From NCBI RefSeq assembly GCF_003258865.1, contig NZ_NPEX01000002.1, positions 33,470 to 73,086 of the forward strand: a DNA stretch of 39,617 bases, given 5' to 3'. Positions 26,331-35,538 of the stretch are shown in pieces. Origin of the DNA: Rhodoplanes roseus (GTDB taxonomy: Bacteria > Pseudomonadota > Alphaproteobacteria > Rhizobiales > Xanthobacteraceae). The number at the start of each line of letters is the position of its first letter. The stretch's first letter is position 1. The notes beneath the pieces were generated by a model, which was not told the DNA's origin, did not search any database, and saw nothing but the letters and a program-made list of their open reading frames with translations. A program made the translations under genes and the position numbers.

Positions 26331-27893
26331 ATGCCGCTCGACGATGAATTACGGTCAACTCTCGCCAAGCGCCGGGACAAGATTCTGGCCGCTGGTGGCG
26401 CAAAGAAGACTGCCGATCGTCACGCCAAGGGCCTGATGACGGCGCGCGAGCGGATCGCGGCGCTGCTGCAGGACGGCACCTTCCAGGAATACGGCGCGCA
26501 TGCGAAGCATGCCTGCACGGCCTTCGGCATGTCGGAGGTCGAGATTCCGGCCGATGGTGTCGTGGTCGGCACCGGCTATGTCGGCGGTCGACAGGTTGCC
26601 GCGTTCAGCCAGGACTTCACGGTCGTCGGCGGCACTCTCGGCAAGATGCACGGCCAGAAGATCGTCTGGGCCATGGACTACGCCGAGAAGAACGGCGTGC
26701 CGCTGGTCGGCTTCAAGGATTCGGGCGGTGCCCGCATCCAGGAAGGCATCGACGCTCTCTCCGGTTACGGCGAGGTGTTCTATCGCAACGTGGTGCTCTC
26801 CGGCGTGGTGCCGCAGATCGCCATCATCGCCGGGCCGTGCGCCGGCGGCGCCTCCTACTCTCCCGCGCTGATGGATTTCATCATCATGACGCGGCAGAAC
26901 GCCCAGATGTTCATCACCGGCCCGCAGGTGATCAAGTCGGTCTCCGGCCGCGACGTGAGCATGGACGACGTCGGCGGCGCCGAGATGCACGCCTCGGTGA
27001 GCGGCAACGTGCACCTGCTGGCCGACGACGACGCCCACGCCGTCGAGCTGACCCAGAAGCTGCTGTCGTTCTTCCCGAGCAACAATACCGAAGATCCGCC
27101 CCACGACCCGACCCCGGAGCTCAACCTCGATCCCGATCCGGGCATCGACGCGCTGGTGCGCTCCGACGCCTCCGAGCCGATGGACATGCACGCCATTGTC
27201 CGCCGCGTGCTCGACGACGGCGATCTCCTCGAAATACACGCCCAGTTCGCCAAGAACCTGATCGTCGGCTTCGGCCGGGTTCAGGGCGTGATCGTCGGCA
27301 TCCTGGCCAACAACTCGATGGAGAAGGCCGGCTGCCTGGACATCGACTCGTCCGACAAGGGTGCCCGGTTCATCCGCTTCTGCAACGCCTTCAACATTCC
27401 GATCGTCACCTTCGTGGACGTCCCCGGCTTCCTGCCCGGGATCGACCAGGAGCGCGGCGGCATCATCCGGCACGGCGCCAAGATGCTGTTCGCCTATTCC
27501 AGCGCGACCGTGCCGAAGATCACGATCGTGACCCGAAAGGCCTATGGCGGCTCGTATCTCGCGATGTGCAGCCAGGAGATGGGGGCCGACGTAGTGTTCG
27601 CCTGGCCGACGGCGCAGATCGCCGTGATGGGCGGCGAAGGCGCCGTCAACATCCTGTACAGCAAGGAGCTGAAGGCGATCGAGGACGCGGGAGCCAAGCG
27701 GGCCAAGCGCAAGGAGTTCGTCGAGCACTATCGCAACGAGTTCGCCTCGCCCTATCTGGCCGCGTCCAAGGGCTACATCACCGACATCATCGAGCCGGAG
27801 ATGACCCGCGCCACGATCTCGCTGTCGCTTCGCAAGCTGCTCACCAAGCGCGAGCTGCGGCCGGCGAAGAAGCACGGGCTGATCCCGCTTTGA
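26331..27893 (+). CDS. Acyl-CoA carboxyltransferase subunit (propionyl-CoA carboxylase beta / methylmalonyl-CoA decarboxylase alpha)
   Basis: A 520-residue carboxyltransferase moving CO2 between biotin and an acyl-CoA. The two crotonase-like halves carry their oxyanion motifs: FKDSGGARIQEGIDAL, GPCAGGASYSPALMDF in the first half, and KAYGGSYLAMCSQEMGAD in the second. The ATG at 26331 follows GAAGGGGGCGAG, a good ribosome site; a GTG at 26313 is in frame but less likely. The next two genes encode an OadG/MmdD-like membrane subunit and a biotin carrier, the combination seen in sodium-pumping methylmalonyl-CoA decarboxylase (MmdA-MmdD-MmdC). The biotin carboxylase subunit of a true propionyl-CoA carboxylase is absent. 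The direction, carboxylation or decarboxylation, is open. Confidence 0.9.
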   Translation: MPLDDELRSTLAKRRDKILAAGGAKKTADRHAKGLMTARERIAALLQDGTFQEYGAHAKHACTAFGMSEVEIPADGVVVGTGYVGGRQVAAFSQDFTVVGGTLGKMHGQKIVWAMDYAEKNGVPLVGFKDSGGARIQEGIDALSGYGEVFYRNVVLSGVVPQIAIIAGPCAGGASYSPALMDFIIMTRQNAQMFITGPQVIKSVSGRDVSMDDVGGAEMHASVSGNVHLLADDDAHAVELTQKLLSFFPSNNTEDPPHDPTPELNLDPDPGIDALVRSDASEPMDMHAIVRRVLDDGDLLEIHAQFAKNLIVGFGRVQGVIVGILANNSMEKAGCLDIDSSDKGARFIRFCNAFNIPIVTFVDVPGFLPGIDQERGGIIRHGAKMLFAYSSATVPKITIVTRKAYGGSYLAMCSQEMGADVVFAWPTAQIAVMGGEGAVNILYSKELKAIEDAGAKRAKRKEFVEHYRNEFASPYLAASKGYITDIIEPEMTRATISLSLRKLLTKRELRPAKKHGLIPL

Positions 27894-27927
27894 TGACCAT
27901 GCCGCAGCAAAACGGAGTCCTTCGGAC

Positions 27928-28287
27928 ATGACTCAGGAGATGCTCGGGGGCCTCCTCCTCCAGCTCTACGGCTCGTTCCTGGTGAGCGCCGTGGTGGCCG
28001 CCCTGACGGCGGTCGTCACGGTCAGGATCATGATGCGCCGCCCGCAGCAAGAGGCCGTGGCCGTGCCGGCCGCGGCCCCCAAGCTGCCGACGACGGCGAC
28101 AGCACCGGCCTTCGGGCCGGGCGTGAGCTCCGACGACCTCGCCGTGATCGCCGCCATCGCGGCGGCCGCGTTCGGGGCTCACCGGATCGTCTATATCGGC
28201 GAGGCACGACCCGGCTCCGGCTGGACCGCTCAGACGCGGACGCGTCACCACGCCTCGCATGCACCCCACAAGTCGAACCACAACTGA
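27928..28287 (+). CDS. OadG/MmdD-like small membrane subunit of a sodium-pump decarboxylase
   Basis: A 119-residue protein with one N-terminal transmembrane helix (about 10-35), a Pro/Ala-rich linker, and a segment VSSDDLAVIAAIAAAAFGAHRIVYIG matching the OadG/MmdD delta-gamma family (PF04277). The tail holds six His in the last 17 residues, like the zinc-binding end of oxaloacetate decarboxylase gamma. In such enzymes it joins the carboxyltransferase and biotin carrier to the membrane beta subunit. The ATG at 27928 has a weak GGAG upstream. It lies 34 bases after the carboxyltransferase and 28 before the biotin carrier. Confidence 0.78.
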   Translation: MTQEMLGGLLLQLYGSFLVSAVVAALTAVVTVRIMMRRPQQEAVAVPAAAPKLPTTATAPAFGPGVSSDDLAVIAAIAAAAFGAHRIVYIGEARPGSGWTAQTRTRHHASHAPHKSNHN

Positions 28288-28315
28288 CATCGCGCCGTTC
28301 GGGACGAGACCAATC

Positions 28316-28759
28316 ATGATGAGACATCTGCGGATCACTGTCGACGGCCGGGTATTCGACGTCGTCGTCGAGGACGTCACGGACGCCGGCGCCTACATGC
28401 CCGCTCCGATTCCGGCGCCCGTGGCCCATGCGCCCGTCGCCCCGCCCCGGCCTGCTCCGGCGCCTGTGGCGCCTCCGGCCGCGCCCGCGGCGGCTCCGGC
28501 TCCGGCCGCTGCCCCGGCCGCCAAGGGTGCCGCCCCGAGCGGCGGCGCCGACGACCAGCTCGCGCCCCTGGCCGGCGTGGTGCTCGAGGTCAGCGTATCG
28601 GTCGGCGACAAGGTCGATGCCGACGATCAGGTCGTCGTGCTCGAGGCGATGAAGATGAAAACCGTGATCGGCGCCCACAAGGCCGGCACCGTCACGGGCG
28701 TCCACGTGAAGGAAGGCGACGCGGTCGACGCCGACCAGCCGCTGGTGACGATCAGCTGA
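28316..28759 (+). CDS. Biotin carboxyl carrier subunit (MmdC/OadA-tail type)
   Basis: A 147-residue biotin carrier protein. Residues 1-28 form the N-terminal LRITVDGRVFDVVVED strand pair seen in MmdC. Residues 29-75 are a flexible Pro/Ala linker, and 80-147 the biotinyl domain with the attachment motif EAMKMKT, biotinylated at Lys113. The carrier would shuttle between the carboxyltransferase and either a biotin carboxylase or the membrane decarboxylase. A second ATG lies directly after the first. A strong terminator follows 45 bases after the stop and closes the three-gene unit. Confidence 0.9.
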   Translation: MMRHLRITVDGRVFDVVVEDVTDAGAYMPAPIPAPVAHAPVAPPRPAPAPVAPPAAPAAAPAPAAAPAAKGAAPSGGADDQLAPLAGVVLEVSVSVGDKVDADDQVVVLEAMKMKTVIGAHKAGTVTGVHVKEGDAVDADQPLVTIS

Positions 28760-28804
28760 CGCGATCGGGCGCTTCGGCGCCGGCTGTCACGAAAACTCTG
28801 CAAA

Positions 28805-28836
28805 GAACCGGCCGCCTCGGCGGCCGGTTCTCTTTT
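28805..28836. terminator. Bidirectional intrinsic terminator
   Basis: GAACCGGCCG and CGGCCGGTTC form a ten-base stem that continues inward with CC/GG around a two-base loop, followed by TCTTTT on the plus strand. On the minus strand TCTTT follows, so it probably also ends the dctA transcript, whose stop is at 28849. Confidence 0.85.
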
Positions 28837-28848
28837 GTACAGATCGCG

Positions 28849-30180
28849 TCAACCCGCAGCGCTTGCAGCGGTCTCGGGCGACGGCCGTTTGCCCGACATG
28901 GCCGACCGGAGCTTCTCGCGGTCGAGCTCGCCCTCCCACCAGGACACGACGATGCAGGCCACGCCGTTGCCGGTGAGATTGGTCAGAGCCCGGCACTCAC
29001 TCATGAACTTGTCGATCGAGAAGACGATCGCCATGCCGGGCACCAGCGCCGGGTTGACCACGGTCAGGGTCGCCGCGAGCGTGACGAAGCCGGCACCGGT
29101 GACGCCGCTCGCCCCCTTGGAGGTGAGCATGGCGACGAGCAGGATGGTGATCTGGTCGGCGAAGGACAGCTCGACACCCATGGCCTGCGCGATGAACAGC
29201 GTCGCCAGGGTCATGTAGATGTTGGTGCCGTCGAGATTGAACGAATAGCCGGTCGGGACGACCAGTCCGACCACCGACCTCGAGCAGCCCAGCGCCTCGA
29301 GCTTGCGCATGAGCTGAGGCAGCGCGCTCTCCGACGAGGAGGTGCCGAGCACGATCAGCAGCTCGTCCTTGATGTAGGCCAGGAAGCGCGTGATACGGAA
29401 GCCGGTGATGCGGGCGATGGTCCCGAGGACCAAGAACACGAACAGCGCCGCCGTGAGATAGAACAGACCGACCAGCCCGGCGAGATTGCCGAGCGCGGCC
29501 GGGCCGAACTTGCCGATCGTATAGGCCATCGCGCCGAAGGCGCCGAACGGCGCCGCTTTCATGACGATGGCGATGACGCCGAACACGCCTTGCGCCAGGT
29601 CGTCGATCAAGGTGCGGACGCCGTGGCCGCGCTCGCCCAGAATCATCAGGGCGAAGCCGAACAGGATCGAGAACAGCAGGATCTGCAGGATGTCGCCCCG
29701 GGCGAAGGCCCCCACCACGCTGTCCGGAATGATGCCGAGCACGAAGTCGACGGTCTTGTGCTCGCCCGCCTGCTGGGCGAACTTCGCCACCGCCTGGGCA
29801 TTCGCCTGGGCGCCGATGCCGTGACCGACCGGGAACATATTCCCCACGACGAGGCCGATGACGAGCGCAAAGGTCGACACCACCTCGAAATACAGCAGCG
29901 CCTTCACCCCGACGCGGCCGACCTTCTTGGCGTCCTGGATGTGGGCGATGCCGGACACCACGGTGCAGAAGATGATCGGCCCGATGACCATCTTGATCAG
30001 CTTGATGAAGCCGTCGCCGAGGGCCTTGATCCATTCGTTGGTCGCGATCTCGGGCTGAAGCCAGCCGAGCAGTCCGCCGATCACGATCGCGAACAGCACC
30101 TGGATGTAGAGGGTCTGGTAGAAGGCTTTCTTGGCGCGGACCGGAGTGCCGGCCTCGATATGCATCGTCATCGTCGACAT
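28849..30180 (-). CDS. dctA: C4-dicarboxylate:cation symporter DctA
   Basis: A 443-residue inner-membrane carrier of the dicarboxylate/amino acid:cation symporter (DAACS) family, importing succinate, fumarate and malate with protons or sodium. It has the re-entrant loop motif [10 protein letters not shown], the substrate/cation motif [10 protein letters not shown], and [12 protein letters not shown] near the C-terminus, with eight membrane spans expected. The ATG at 30180, with GAGG upstream, gives the usual start; a longer frame begins at 30222. A TATACT -10-like hexamer lies on the minus strand at 30265-30260 but no good -35. No RpoN site and no dctBD genes were seen. It lies downstream of hyfI on the same strand. 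Confidence 0.92.
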   Translation of the reverse strand: MSTMTMHIEAGTPVRAKKAFYQTLYIQVLFAIVIGGLLGWLQPEIATNEWIKALGDGFIKLIKMVIGPIIFCTVVSGIAHIQDAKKVGRVGVKALLYFEVVSTFALVIGLVVGNMFPVGHGIGAQANAQAVAKFAQQAGEHKTVDFVLGIIPDSVVGAFARGDILQILLFSILFGFALMILGERGHGVRTLIDDLAQGVFGVIAIVMKAAPFGAFGAMAYTIGKFGPAALGNLAGLVGLFYLTAALFVFLVLGTIARITGFRITRFLAYIKDELLIVLGTSSSESALPQLMRKLEALGCSRSVVGLVVPTGYSFNLDGTNIYMTLATLFIAQAMGVELSFADQITILLVAMLTSKGASGVTGAGFVTLAATLTVVNPALVPGMAIVFSIDKFMSECRALTNLTGNGVACIVVSWWEGELDREKLRSAMSGKRPSPETAASAAG

Positions 30181-30308
30181 CGAAAAAACCTCGGCGCGAA
30201 AAAAATGCAGAAATTCGAGCACGCACAGTCACTGAAGACCGGCACCGAAGTCCATCAGTAGTATAGCCGATGACCCGCAACCCGCCGTAGTCCGCCGGGA
30301 GAGGTAAG

Positions 30309-30845
30309 CTAGCCCCGGGCACGTACCGGCGTGCTGGCCCGATCGACGAGCGCGATCAAGCCCTGCAGCAAATCGATGGGGCGAGGCGGGCACCCACGCA
30401 GCGTCAGGTCGACCGGGACGACCTTGTCCACGGCGCCGACGACCGCGTAGCTCTCTCCGAACACGCCGCAGCCGGCGGCGCAATCGCCGACCGCCACGAC
30501 CCATTTCGGGTCGGGGGTGGCCGCGTAAGTGCGCTCCAGGGCTACCTTCATGTTGCGGGTGACCGGCCCGGTCACCATCAGCACGTCGGCATGCCGCGGC
30601 GAGGCGACGAAGCGCAGCCCGAAGCGCTCGCAGTCGTAGATCGCGTTGTTGAGCGCGTGGATCTCCAGCTCGCAGCCGTTGCACGAGCCGGCGTCGACCT
30701 CGCGGATCGTCAGCGAACGACCATAGACTCGCCGCACCCGATCCTCGAGCGTACGGCCGACCTCCTCGAGCGCGCCCGGCGAGGGCCCGGGCGCCGGCAC
30801 CGTCACGGGGGTCGCGAACAATGATTTCAGGATCAGGGTGCGCAT
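30309..30845 (-). CDS. hyfI: Group-4 hydrogenase-type small subunit HyfI/HycG (NuoB family)
   Basis: A 178-residue small subunit of the NuoB/HycG family. It retains the Cys ligands of the N2-like [4Fe-4S] cluster: Cys55 and Cys58 in GSCNGCELE, Cys122 in GDCAAGC, and Cys152 in RGCPPRP. The cluster would receive electrons next to the large subunit. The ATG at 30845 is the first in frame with the family start MRTLILKSLFATP; the upstream open frame is not protein-like. It is the last gene of the hyfBCEFGI series, 76 bases after hyfG, in a short gap that also contains a tiny overlapping frame. Confidence 0.88.
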   Translation of the reverse strand: MRTLILKSLFATPVTVPAPGPSPGALEEVGRTLEDRVRRVYGRSLTIREVDAGSCNGCELEIHALNNAIYDCERFGLRFVASPRHADVLMVTGPVTRNMKVALERTYAATPDPKWVVAVGDCAAGCGVFGESYAVVGAVDKVVPVDLTLRGCPPRPIDLLQGLIALVDRASTPVRARG

Positions 30846-30921
30846 GACGGCTCGATGCCCCGGGTGAGATGCCGCACGCTCACCTGCCCGTCCTGATCGA
30901 CGGAGACGTCTGGCGCGGCCG

Positions 30922-32442
30922 TCACAGATCGTGTCCCGAATAGGAGCAGTTGAAGGACTTGTTGCAGAGGGGGAAGTCCGCGACGATGTTCCCTTCGATC
31001 GCGGCCTCGAGCAGCGGCCATTGGAACCAGGACGCGTCGCGAACATGGCAGCGCGCGACCTTTCGACCCGGTAGCAGCCGCAGCCAGACCAGGAGGTCGC
31101 CCCTGAACGCCTCCGTCACGGCGATCCCCTCGCACGGCGCGACGGCGTCCGGCACCGGCGCCAGGATCGGCCCGACCGGCAGGGCGCGGAGCCACTCCCG
31201 GATCATCTTCATCGAGGCGGCGACCTCGCGGATGCGGATCTGCACGCGGGCATCCACGTCGCCCGCGGTGAGCACCGGCACCTCGAAGTCGCGGCCCGCA
31301 TAAGGAGCGTAAGCCAGATCCCGCCGCGCGTCGAAGTCGCGCGCCGACGCCCGGCCGACCGGCCCCCCGGCCGCGAACCGCACCGCGAGGTCCGCTGCGA
31401 GATGGCCGGTTCCGCAGGTGCGGTCCTGGATCGACGGCGTGTCCTCGTACAGGCGGACGATCTCGTCGAAGGCGGGAGAAATCTCGTCGAGCGCGGCGGC
31501 GATCAGCCGCGCGCCCTCGGCCGTGACGTTGGTCGTGACGCCGCCCGGCACGATCGTGTCCATCATCAGGCGGTGGGCGAACACGGCGGCCGAGGCCGCC
31601 AGGATGCGCTCCCGGTAGATGCCGCAATGGGCCAGCATGATGGCGAAGGCCGCATCGTTGCAGATCGCGCCGATGTCGCCGAAATGATTTGCTAATCGCT
31701 CCAGCTCGGCCATCACGCCGCGGATCACCGCGGCACGACGCGGGACCTCGATCCCCAGCGCCGCCTCGACGGCGAGGGCGTACGCGAAGCTCGCCGCGAC
31801 GGTCGAGTCGCCTGACACGCGCGCCACCACCTTCGCGGCCTGCTCGACCGGGACATTGGTGGTGAGAACATCGATACCCTTGTGGACGTAACCGAGCCGC
31901 TCCTCCAGCCGCACCACGGTCTCGCCGTTTGCCGTGAAGCGGAAATGGCCGGGCTCGATGATGCCGGCATGCACGGGTCCGACCGGAATCTGATGTAACC
32001 CCTCCCCGACTACGGGCAGCATGTCGTAGTCGGCCGGGTCGCGCGGCACGGCTTGGCCGCGAGAGCCCAGCGGGTGGGCGAGGGTCCAGGCCCCATGGTC
32101 GAGCCACGGCCGCAGGTCCGGCGCGCCGACGGGCTCATAGCCATAGAGATCGCGGATCGCCCGCTCGGGACGGATCGCCGGCGCGTGCCGACAGCCGACA
32201 GAGGGAAAACGCCCATCGATCACGGCCGTGGACACCACGCACGGTGCTTCGCCGATGCGGCGGAGCGCCATGTGGACCATGCCGGTGTCGGCCCACAGCG
32301 CCAGCATCTCACGCTCGCCGTCGCCGAGCGCCTGCGCGATCGCCTCGAACGCCGTGGTATCGACCTCGTAGCGCGGCCAGGGGCGGAGCGCGACCACGGT
32401 CAGCGCGTCGGCCAGCAGAGCGGAGATGCGGTCCTCGGCCAT
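30922..32442 (-). CDS. hyfG: HyfG/HycE-like large subunit lacking the NiFe ligand motif (Ehr type)
   Basis: A 506-residue fusion of a NuoC-like N-terminal domain (about 1-160) and a NuoD/HycE-like large-subunit domain. Recognisable stretches are EPGHFRFTANGE and YVHKGIDVL. The stretch that in HycE reads RVCGIC reads RVSGDS here (Ser210, Ser213), so both Cys of the first NiFe motif are lost. The C-terminus ends CNKSFNCSYSGHDL instead of DPCxxC. It therefore cannot bind a NiFe centre and belongs to the energy-converting hydrogenase-related (Ehr) group. The start at 32442 is five bases after the hyfF stop. What reaction, if any, replaces hydrogen chemistry is unknown. Confidence 0.88.
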   Translation of the reverse strand: MAEDRISALLADALTVVALRPWPRYEVDTTAFEAIAQALGDGEREMLALWADTGMVHMALRRIGEAPCVVSTAVIDGRFPSVGCRHAPAIRPERAIRDLYGYEPVGAPDLRPWLDHGAWTLAHPLGSRGQAVPRDPADYDMLPVVGEGLHQIPVGPVHAGIIEPGHFRFTANGETVVRLEERLGYVHKGIDVLTTNVPVEQAAKVVARVSGDSTVAASFAYALAVEAALGIEVPRRAAVIRGVMAELERLANHFGDIGAICNDAAFAIMLAHCGIYRERILAASAAVFAHRLMMDTIVPGGVTTNVTAEGARLIAAALDEISPAFDEIVRLYEDTPSIQDRTCGTGHLAADLAVRFAAGGPVGRASARDFDARRDLAYAPYAGRDFEVPVLTAGDVDARVQIRIREVAASMKMIREWLRALPVGPILAPVPDAVAPCEGIAVTEAFRGDLLVWLRLLPGRKVARCHVRDASWFQWPLLEAAIEGNIVADFPLCNKSFNCSYSGHDL

Positions 32443-32447
32443 GACAG

Positions 32448-33908
32448 TCACCCGAGCAGCGCGGCGACGCCGCGGAACCAGCGCACCAGCGCCTCCGGCA
32501 GCCACAGGCCGGCGACCAGCGCGATCAGCAGATGGACGAAGAGCGGCACGAAGGACGCCTTCACGGGCTCCGATTTTCCCCGCGGGACGCCGAACATCAC
32601 GTCCTGCAGGCGCAGGAGCAGCGCGCCCAGCGCGAGCAGCAGCCCGAGGACCAGCAGCACCGTGAGGATCGGCTGGCGCGAGAAGGCAGTGGAGACCAGC
32701 AGGAACTCGCTCATGAACACGCCGAAGGGCGGCAGGCCGACGATCGCGATCACGCCGAGCGCGAAGCCGACCGCGAGCGCCGGATGCGTCGTCGACAGGC
32801 CGCTGATATCGGCGAGCCGCTGCGTGCCCTTGGCCTGCGCGACGTGGCCGACGGCGAAGAAGATCGCCGACTTGACCAGCGAATGCATGGTCATGTGCAG
32901 AAGGCCGGCGAAGTTCGCCAGCGGCCCGCCGATGCCGAACGCGAAGGTCGCGATGCCCATGTGCTCGATGGACGAATAGGCGAACAGCCGCTTGATGTCG
33001 CGCCGGCGGTACAGCATGAACGCCGCGAACAGCAGGCTGACGAGGCCGAGCGTCATCAGGATGGCGCCGGCGTCGATGGCGAACGGATTGCCGGCCAGCA
33101 CCATCTTGAAGCGCAGCAGGGCATAGAGCGCGACATTGAGGAGAAGCCCCGAGAGCACGGCCGAGATCGGTGTCGGCCCCTCGGCATGGGCGTCCGGCAG
33201 CCAGGCGTGGAACGGCGCCAGCCCGACCTTGGTGCCGTAGCCGACCAGCAGGAACACGAAGGCGAGCGACAACAGCTTCGGATCGAGCTGCCCGGCATGG
33301 GCGACGATCTCGTCCCAGGCCATCGCCGGGACGCCGCTGCCGATGACGCTCGACGACACCATGTAGATCAAGATGGTGCCGAAGAAGGCGAGGCCGATGC
33401 CGACGCTGCCGAGGATGAAGTACTTCCACGCCGCCTCGATGGCCTCGGGCGTCCGATAGATGCCGACCATCATCACGGTCGCCAGCGTCGCGACCTCGAG
33501 CCCCACCCACATCAGGCCGATATTGTTGGAGACGAGCGCGAGATTCATCGCGCCCATCATGGCCTGATACATGGCGTGGTAGAATCGCAGGAAGGTCGGC
33601 GTCAGCTTGCCGGTCTCCAGCTCGTGGCCGATATAGCTGGCGCTGTAGACGCTGGTGGTGAAGCCGACGAAGGCGGTCAGCACGATCAGGAAGATGTTGA
33701 AGTCGTCGATGATGAGGAAGTCGCCGCGAATGCGCGGAGCGGCCAGCAGCAGCACGCCGGCCAGGAGGGTGAGCCCCGAGAACAGCACGTTCAGGCCGGC
33801 GCTGAGCCGGTAATTGGAGATCGCGACCAGCACGGGGATCGCGATCGCCGGGAACAGCAGGACCAGCGTCACGGGCGACAGCGGCAGCGCGGCCACGAGC
33901 TCCTGCAT
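32448..33908 (-). CDS. hyfF: HyfF membrane subunit (NuoM/L-like antiporter module)
   Basis: A 486-residue polytopic protein of the Mrp-antiporter/NuoL-NuoM family as found in hydrogenase-4 (HyfF). The proton-channel signatures are present: GLEVATLATVMMVG with its buried Glu, KVGLAPFHAWLPDAH with the conserved Lys and His, and the second Lys in MHSLVKSAIFF. About 14 membrane spans are expected. The ATG at 33908 overlaps the hyfE stop by one base (TGATG), so translation is coupled. It is one of two such pumps in the operon, the other being HyfB. Confidence 0.92.
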   Translation of the reverse strand: MQELVAALPLSPVTLVLLFPAIAIPVLVAISNYRLSAGLNVLFSGLTLLAGVLLLAAPRIRGDFLIIDDFNIFLIVLTAFVGFTTSVYSASYIGHELETGKLTPTFLRFYHAMYQAMMGAMNLALVSNNIGLMWVGLEVATLATVMMVGIYRTPEAIEAAWKYFILGSVGIGLAFFGTILIYMVSSSVIGSGVPAMAWDEIVAHAGQLDPKLLSLAFVFLLVGYGTKVGLAPFHAWLPDAHAEGPTPISAVLSGLLLNVALYALLRFKMVLAGNPFAIDAGAILMTLGLVSLLFAAFMLYRRRDIKRLFAYSSIEHMGIATFAFGIGGPLANFAGLLHMTMHSLVKSAIFFAVGHVAQAKGTQRLADISGLSTTHPALAVGFALGVIAIVGLPPFGVFMSEFLLVSTAFSRQPILTVLLVLGLLLALGALLLRLQDVMFGVPRGKSEPVKASFVPLFVHLLIALVAGLWLPEALVRWFRGVAALLG

Positions 33909-34579
33909 CACAGGTGCTCCCGCCGCTCGCCGCGGAAGCGTTCGAGCACGTTGACGTCGACCGTGTCGAAGCGCTCGCGGATGCGGAACACGAACACGCC
34001 GAACACGATGAAGGCGATCAGCACCGAGAAGGCGACCGACACCTCGACCACGAGCGGCATGCCCCGGGCGCCGGTCGCGGCCAGGATCAGGCCGTTCTCC
34101 AGCGACATGAAGCCGACCACCTGGGTAACGGCGTTGCGCCGGGTGATCATCAGCAGCAGGCCGAGCAGCACCACGGCGAGCGCGAACGCGAAGTCCTCGC
34201 GCGCCACCGGGTCCGCGGTCTCGACCACCGGCTGCACGAGCAGGATCGAGAGGGCGACCAAGGCGAGGCCCGCCAGCATGGTCAGGCCGCCGCTGACCAC
34301 CCGCTCGACCTCGCGATGAACGTCGAGCTTGCGGACGATCCGGTGCAGCGCGGTCGGGATGATGATGCCCTTGGCGATCAGCGCGATGAAGGCGGTCGCC
34401 AAAAGGTGCGGCGCCCCCTGCACGATCGACTGCCAGCCGACCGAGAGCGACAGCACCACGGCCTGGAGCGCGAACACGTTGATCACGGCCGTGATGCGAT
34501 CCTGGTAGAGCAGCATCAGGCTGAGCACCAGGACGCCGGCGGCGAACAGATGTGCGATGTCGAACCACAGCGGGGACAT
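33908..34579 (-). CDS. hyfE: HyfE membrane subunit (NuoK-like)
   Basis: A 223-residue hydrophobic protein of the HyfE family, which has several membrane spans related to NuoK in its second half. It starts MSPLWFDIAHLFAAGVLVLS and ends with a charged stalk RFDTVDVNVLERFRGERREHL. A conserved Glu lies in SLENGLILAATG, like the NuoK-type Glu used in proton transfer. Its ATG shares one base with the hyfC stop and its stop shares one base with the hyfF start. Confidence 0.9.
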   Translation of the reverse strand: MSPLWFDIAHLFAAGVLVLSLMLLYQDRITAVINVFALQAVVLSLSVGWQSIVQGAPHLLATAFIALIAKGIIIPTALHRIVRKLDVHREVERVVSGGLTMLAGLALVALSILLVQPVVETADPVAREDFAFALAVVLLGLLLMITRRNAVTQVVGFMSLENGLILAATGARGMPLVVEVSVAFSVLIAFIVFGVFVFRIRERFDTVDVNVLERFRGERREHL

Positions 34580-35538
34580 CAGAACCCTCGCGACACGAAG
34601 CGCAGGAACACGGCGAGCGCCGCGGCGGCGAAGGCGCTGCCCACGAACGCGGGATAACGGAACACCCGCATCTTCGCGACCGTGGTCTCGGCGATCGGCA
34701 GCAGCACCGCGAACACGGCGAGCTTGCCCAGGAAGGTGACGATGCCGATCCCCAAGGCGAGCGCCGACTGGTCGCCGCCGACCGCCATGCCGAAGGGGGC
34801 GAACAAGCAGGCGACGAGCGAGAAGTACAGCACCAGCTTGAGCTGGGCGGCCGCCTCGATCATGGCGAGATGGCGCCCGGAGTATTCGAGGATCATCGCC
34901 TCGTGCACCATGGTCAGCTCGAGATGCGTCGCCGGATTGTCGATCGGGATGCGGGCGTTCTCGGCGATGCCGACCACGATCAGCGCGAGCAGAGCCAGGC
35001 CGAGCGACACCCGCACGCCGACGTCGCCGGTCGAGAACAGTGCCGCGATGGCGGAGAGCTGGGTGGTGCCGGCGATCAGCGCGACCGCGAAGGAGATCAG
35101 CAGCATGGCCGGCTCGGCCAGCGACGCGATCATCATCTCGCGCGACGAGCCGAGGCCGCCGAAGGCGGTGCCGACATCCATGCCGGCGAGCGCCAGGGCG
35201 AAGCGCGCGGTGCCGAGCAGCGCGATCACGGCGATCAGATCGGCCGACCAGGAGAACAGGAGGCCGGTCGCATAGGTCGGGACGAGGCCCGCCGCCACCC
35301 AGGTCGCCGCGAACACCACATAGGGCGCGCGACGGTAGACCCAGGAGGCGTTCGGGGCGACCACGACCTCCTTGTGCATCAGCTTCCACAGATCGAGATA
35401 AGGCTGCACCAGCGGCGGCCCACGCCGGCGCAACAGGCGTGCCCGGACTTTCCGGGTGATGCCCATGATCAGCGGCGCGATCGCCACCACCATGCCGATC
35501 TGCAGGAGCTGCAGCGCGAGCTCGACGGTCAGCGCCAT
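34579..35538 (-). CDS. hyfC: HyfC/HycD membrane subunit (NuoH-like)
   Basis: A 319-residue membrane protein of the HycD/HyfC/NuoH family that anchors the peripheral arm and conducts the coupling signal to the pumps. Diagnostic stretches are PLVQPYLDLWKLMHKE near the start and the acidic membrane cluster AENARIPIDNPATHLELTMVHEAMILEYSG near residues 200-230, in which the Glu and Asp residues are conserved. About eight spans are expected. The ATG at 35538 overlaps the hyfB end by ten bases. Confidence 0.92.
   Translation of the reverse strand: MALTVELALQLLQIGMVVAIAPLIMGITRKVRARLLRRRGPPLVQPYLDLWKLMHKEVVVAPNASWVYRRAPYVVFAATWVAAGLVPTYATGLLFSWSADLIAVIALLGTARFALALAGMDVGTAFGGLGSSREMMIASLAEPAMLLISFAVALIAGTTQLSAIAALFSTGDVGVRVSLGLALLALIVVGIAENARIPIDNPATHLELTMVHEAMILEYSGRHLAMIEAAAQLKLVLYFSLVACLFAPFGMAVGGDQSALALGIGIVTFLGKLAVFAVLLPIAETTVAKMRVFRYPAFVGSAFAAAALAVFLRFVSRGF

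Noticed and set aside
30181-30308. Sigma-54 promoter of dctA
   Set aside because: No TGGCAC-N5-TTGC site on the minus strand in the gap.
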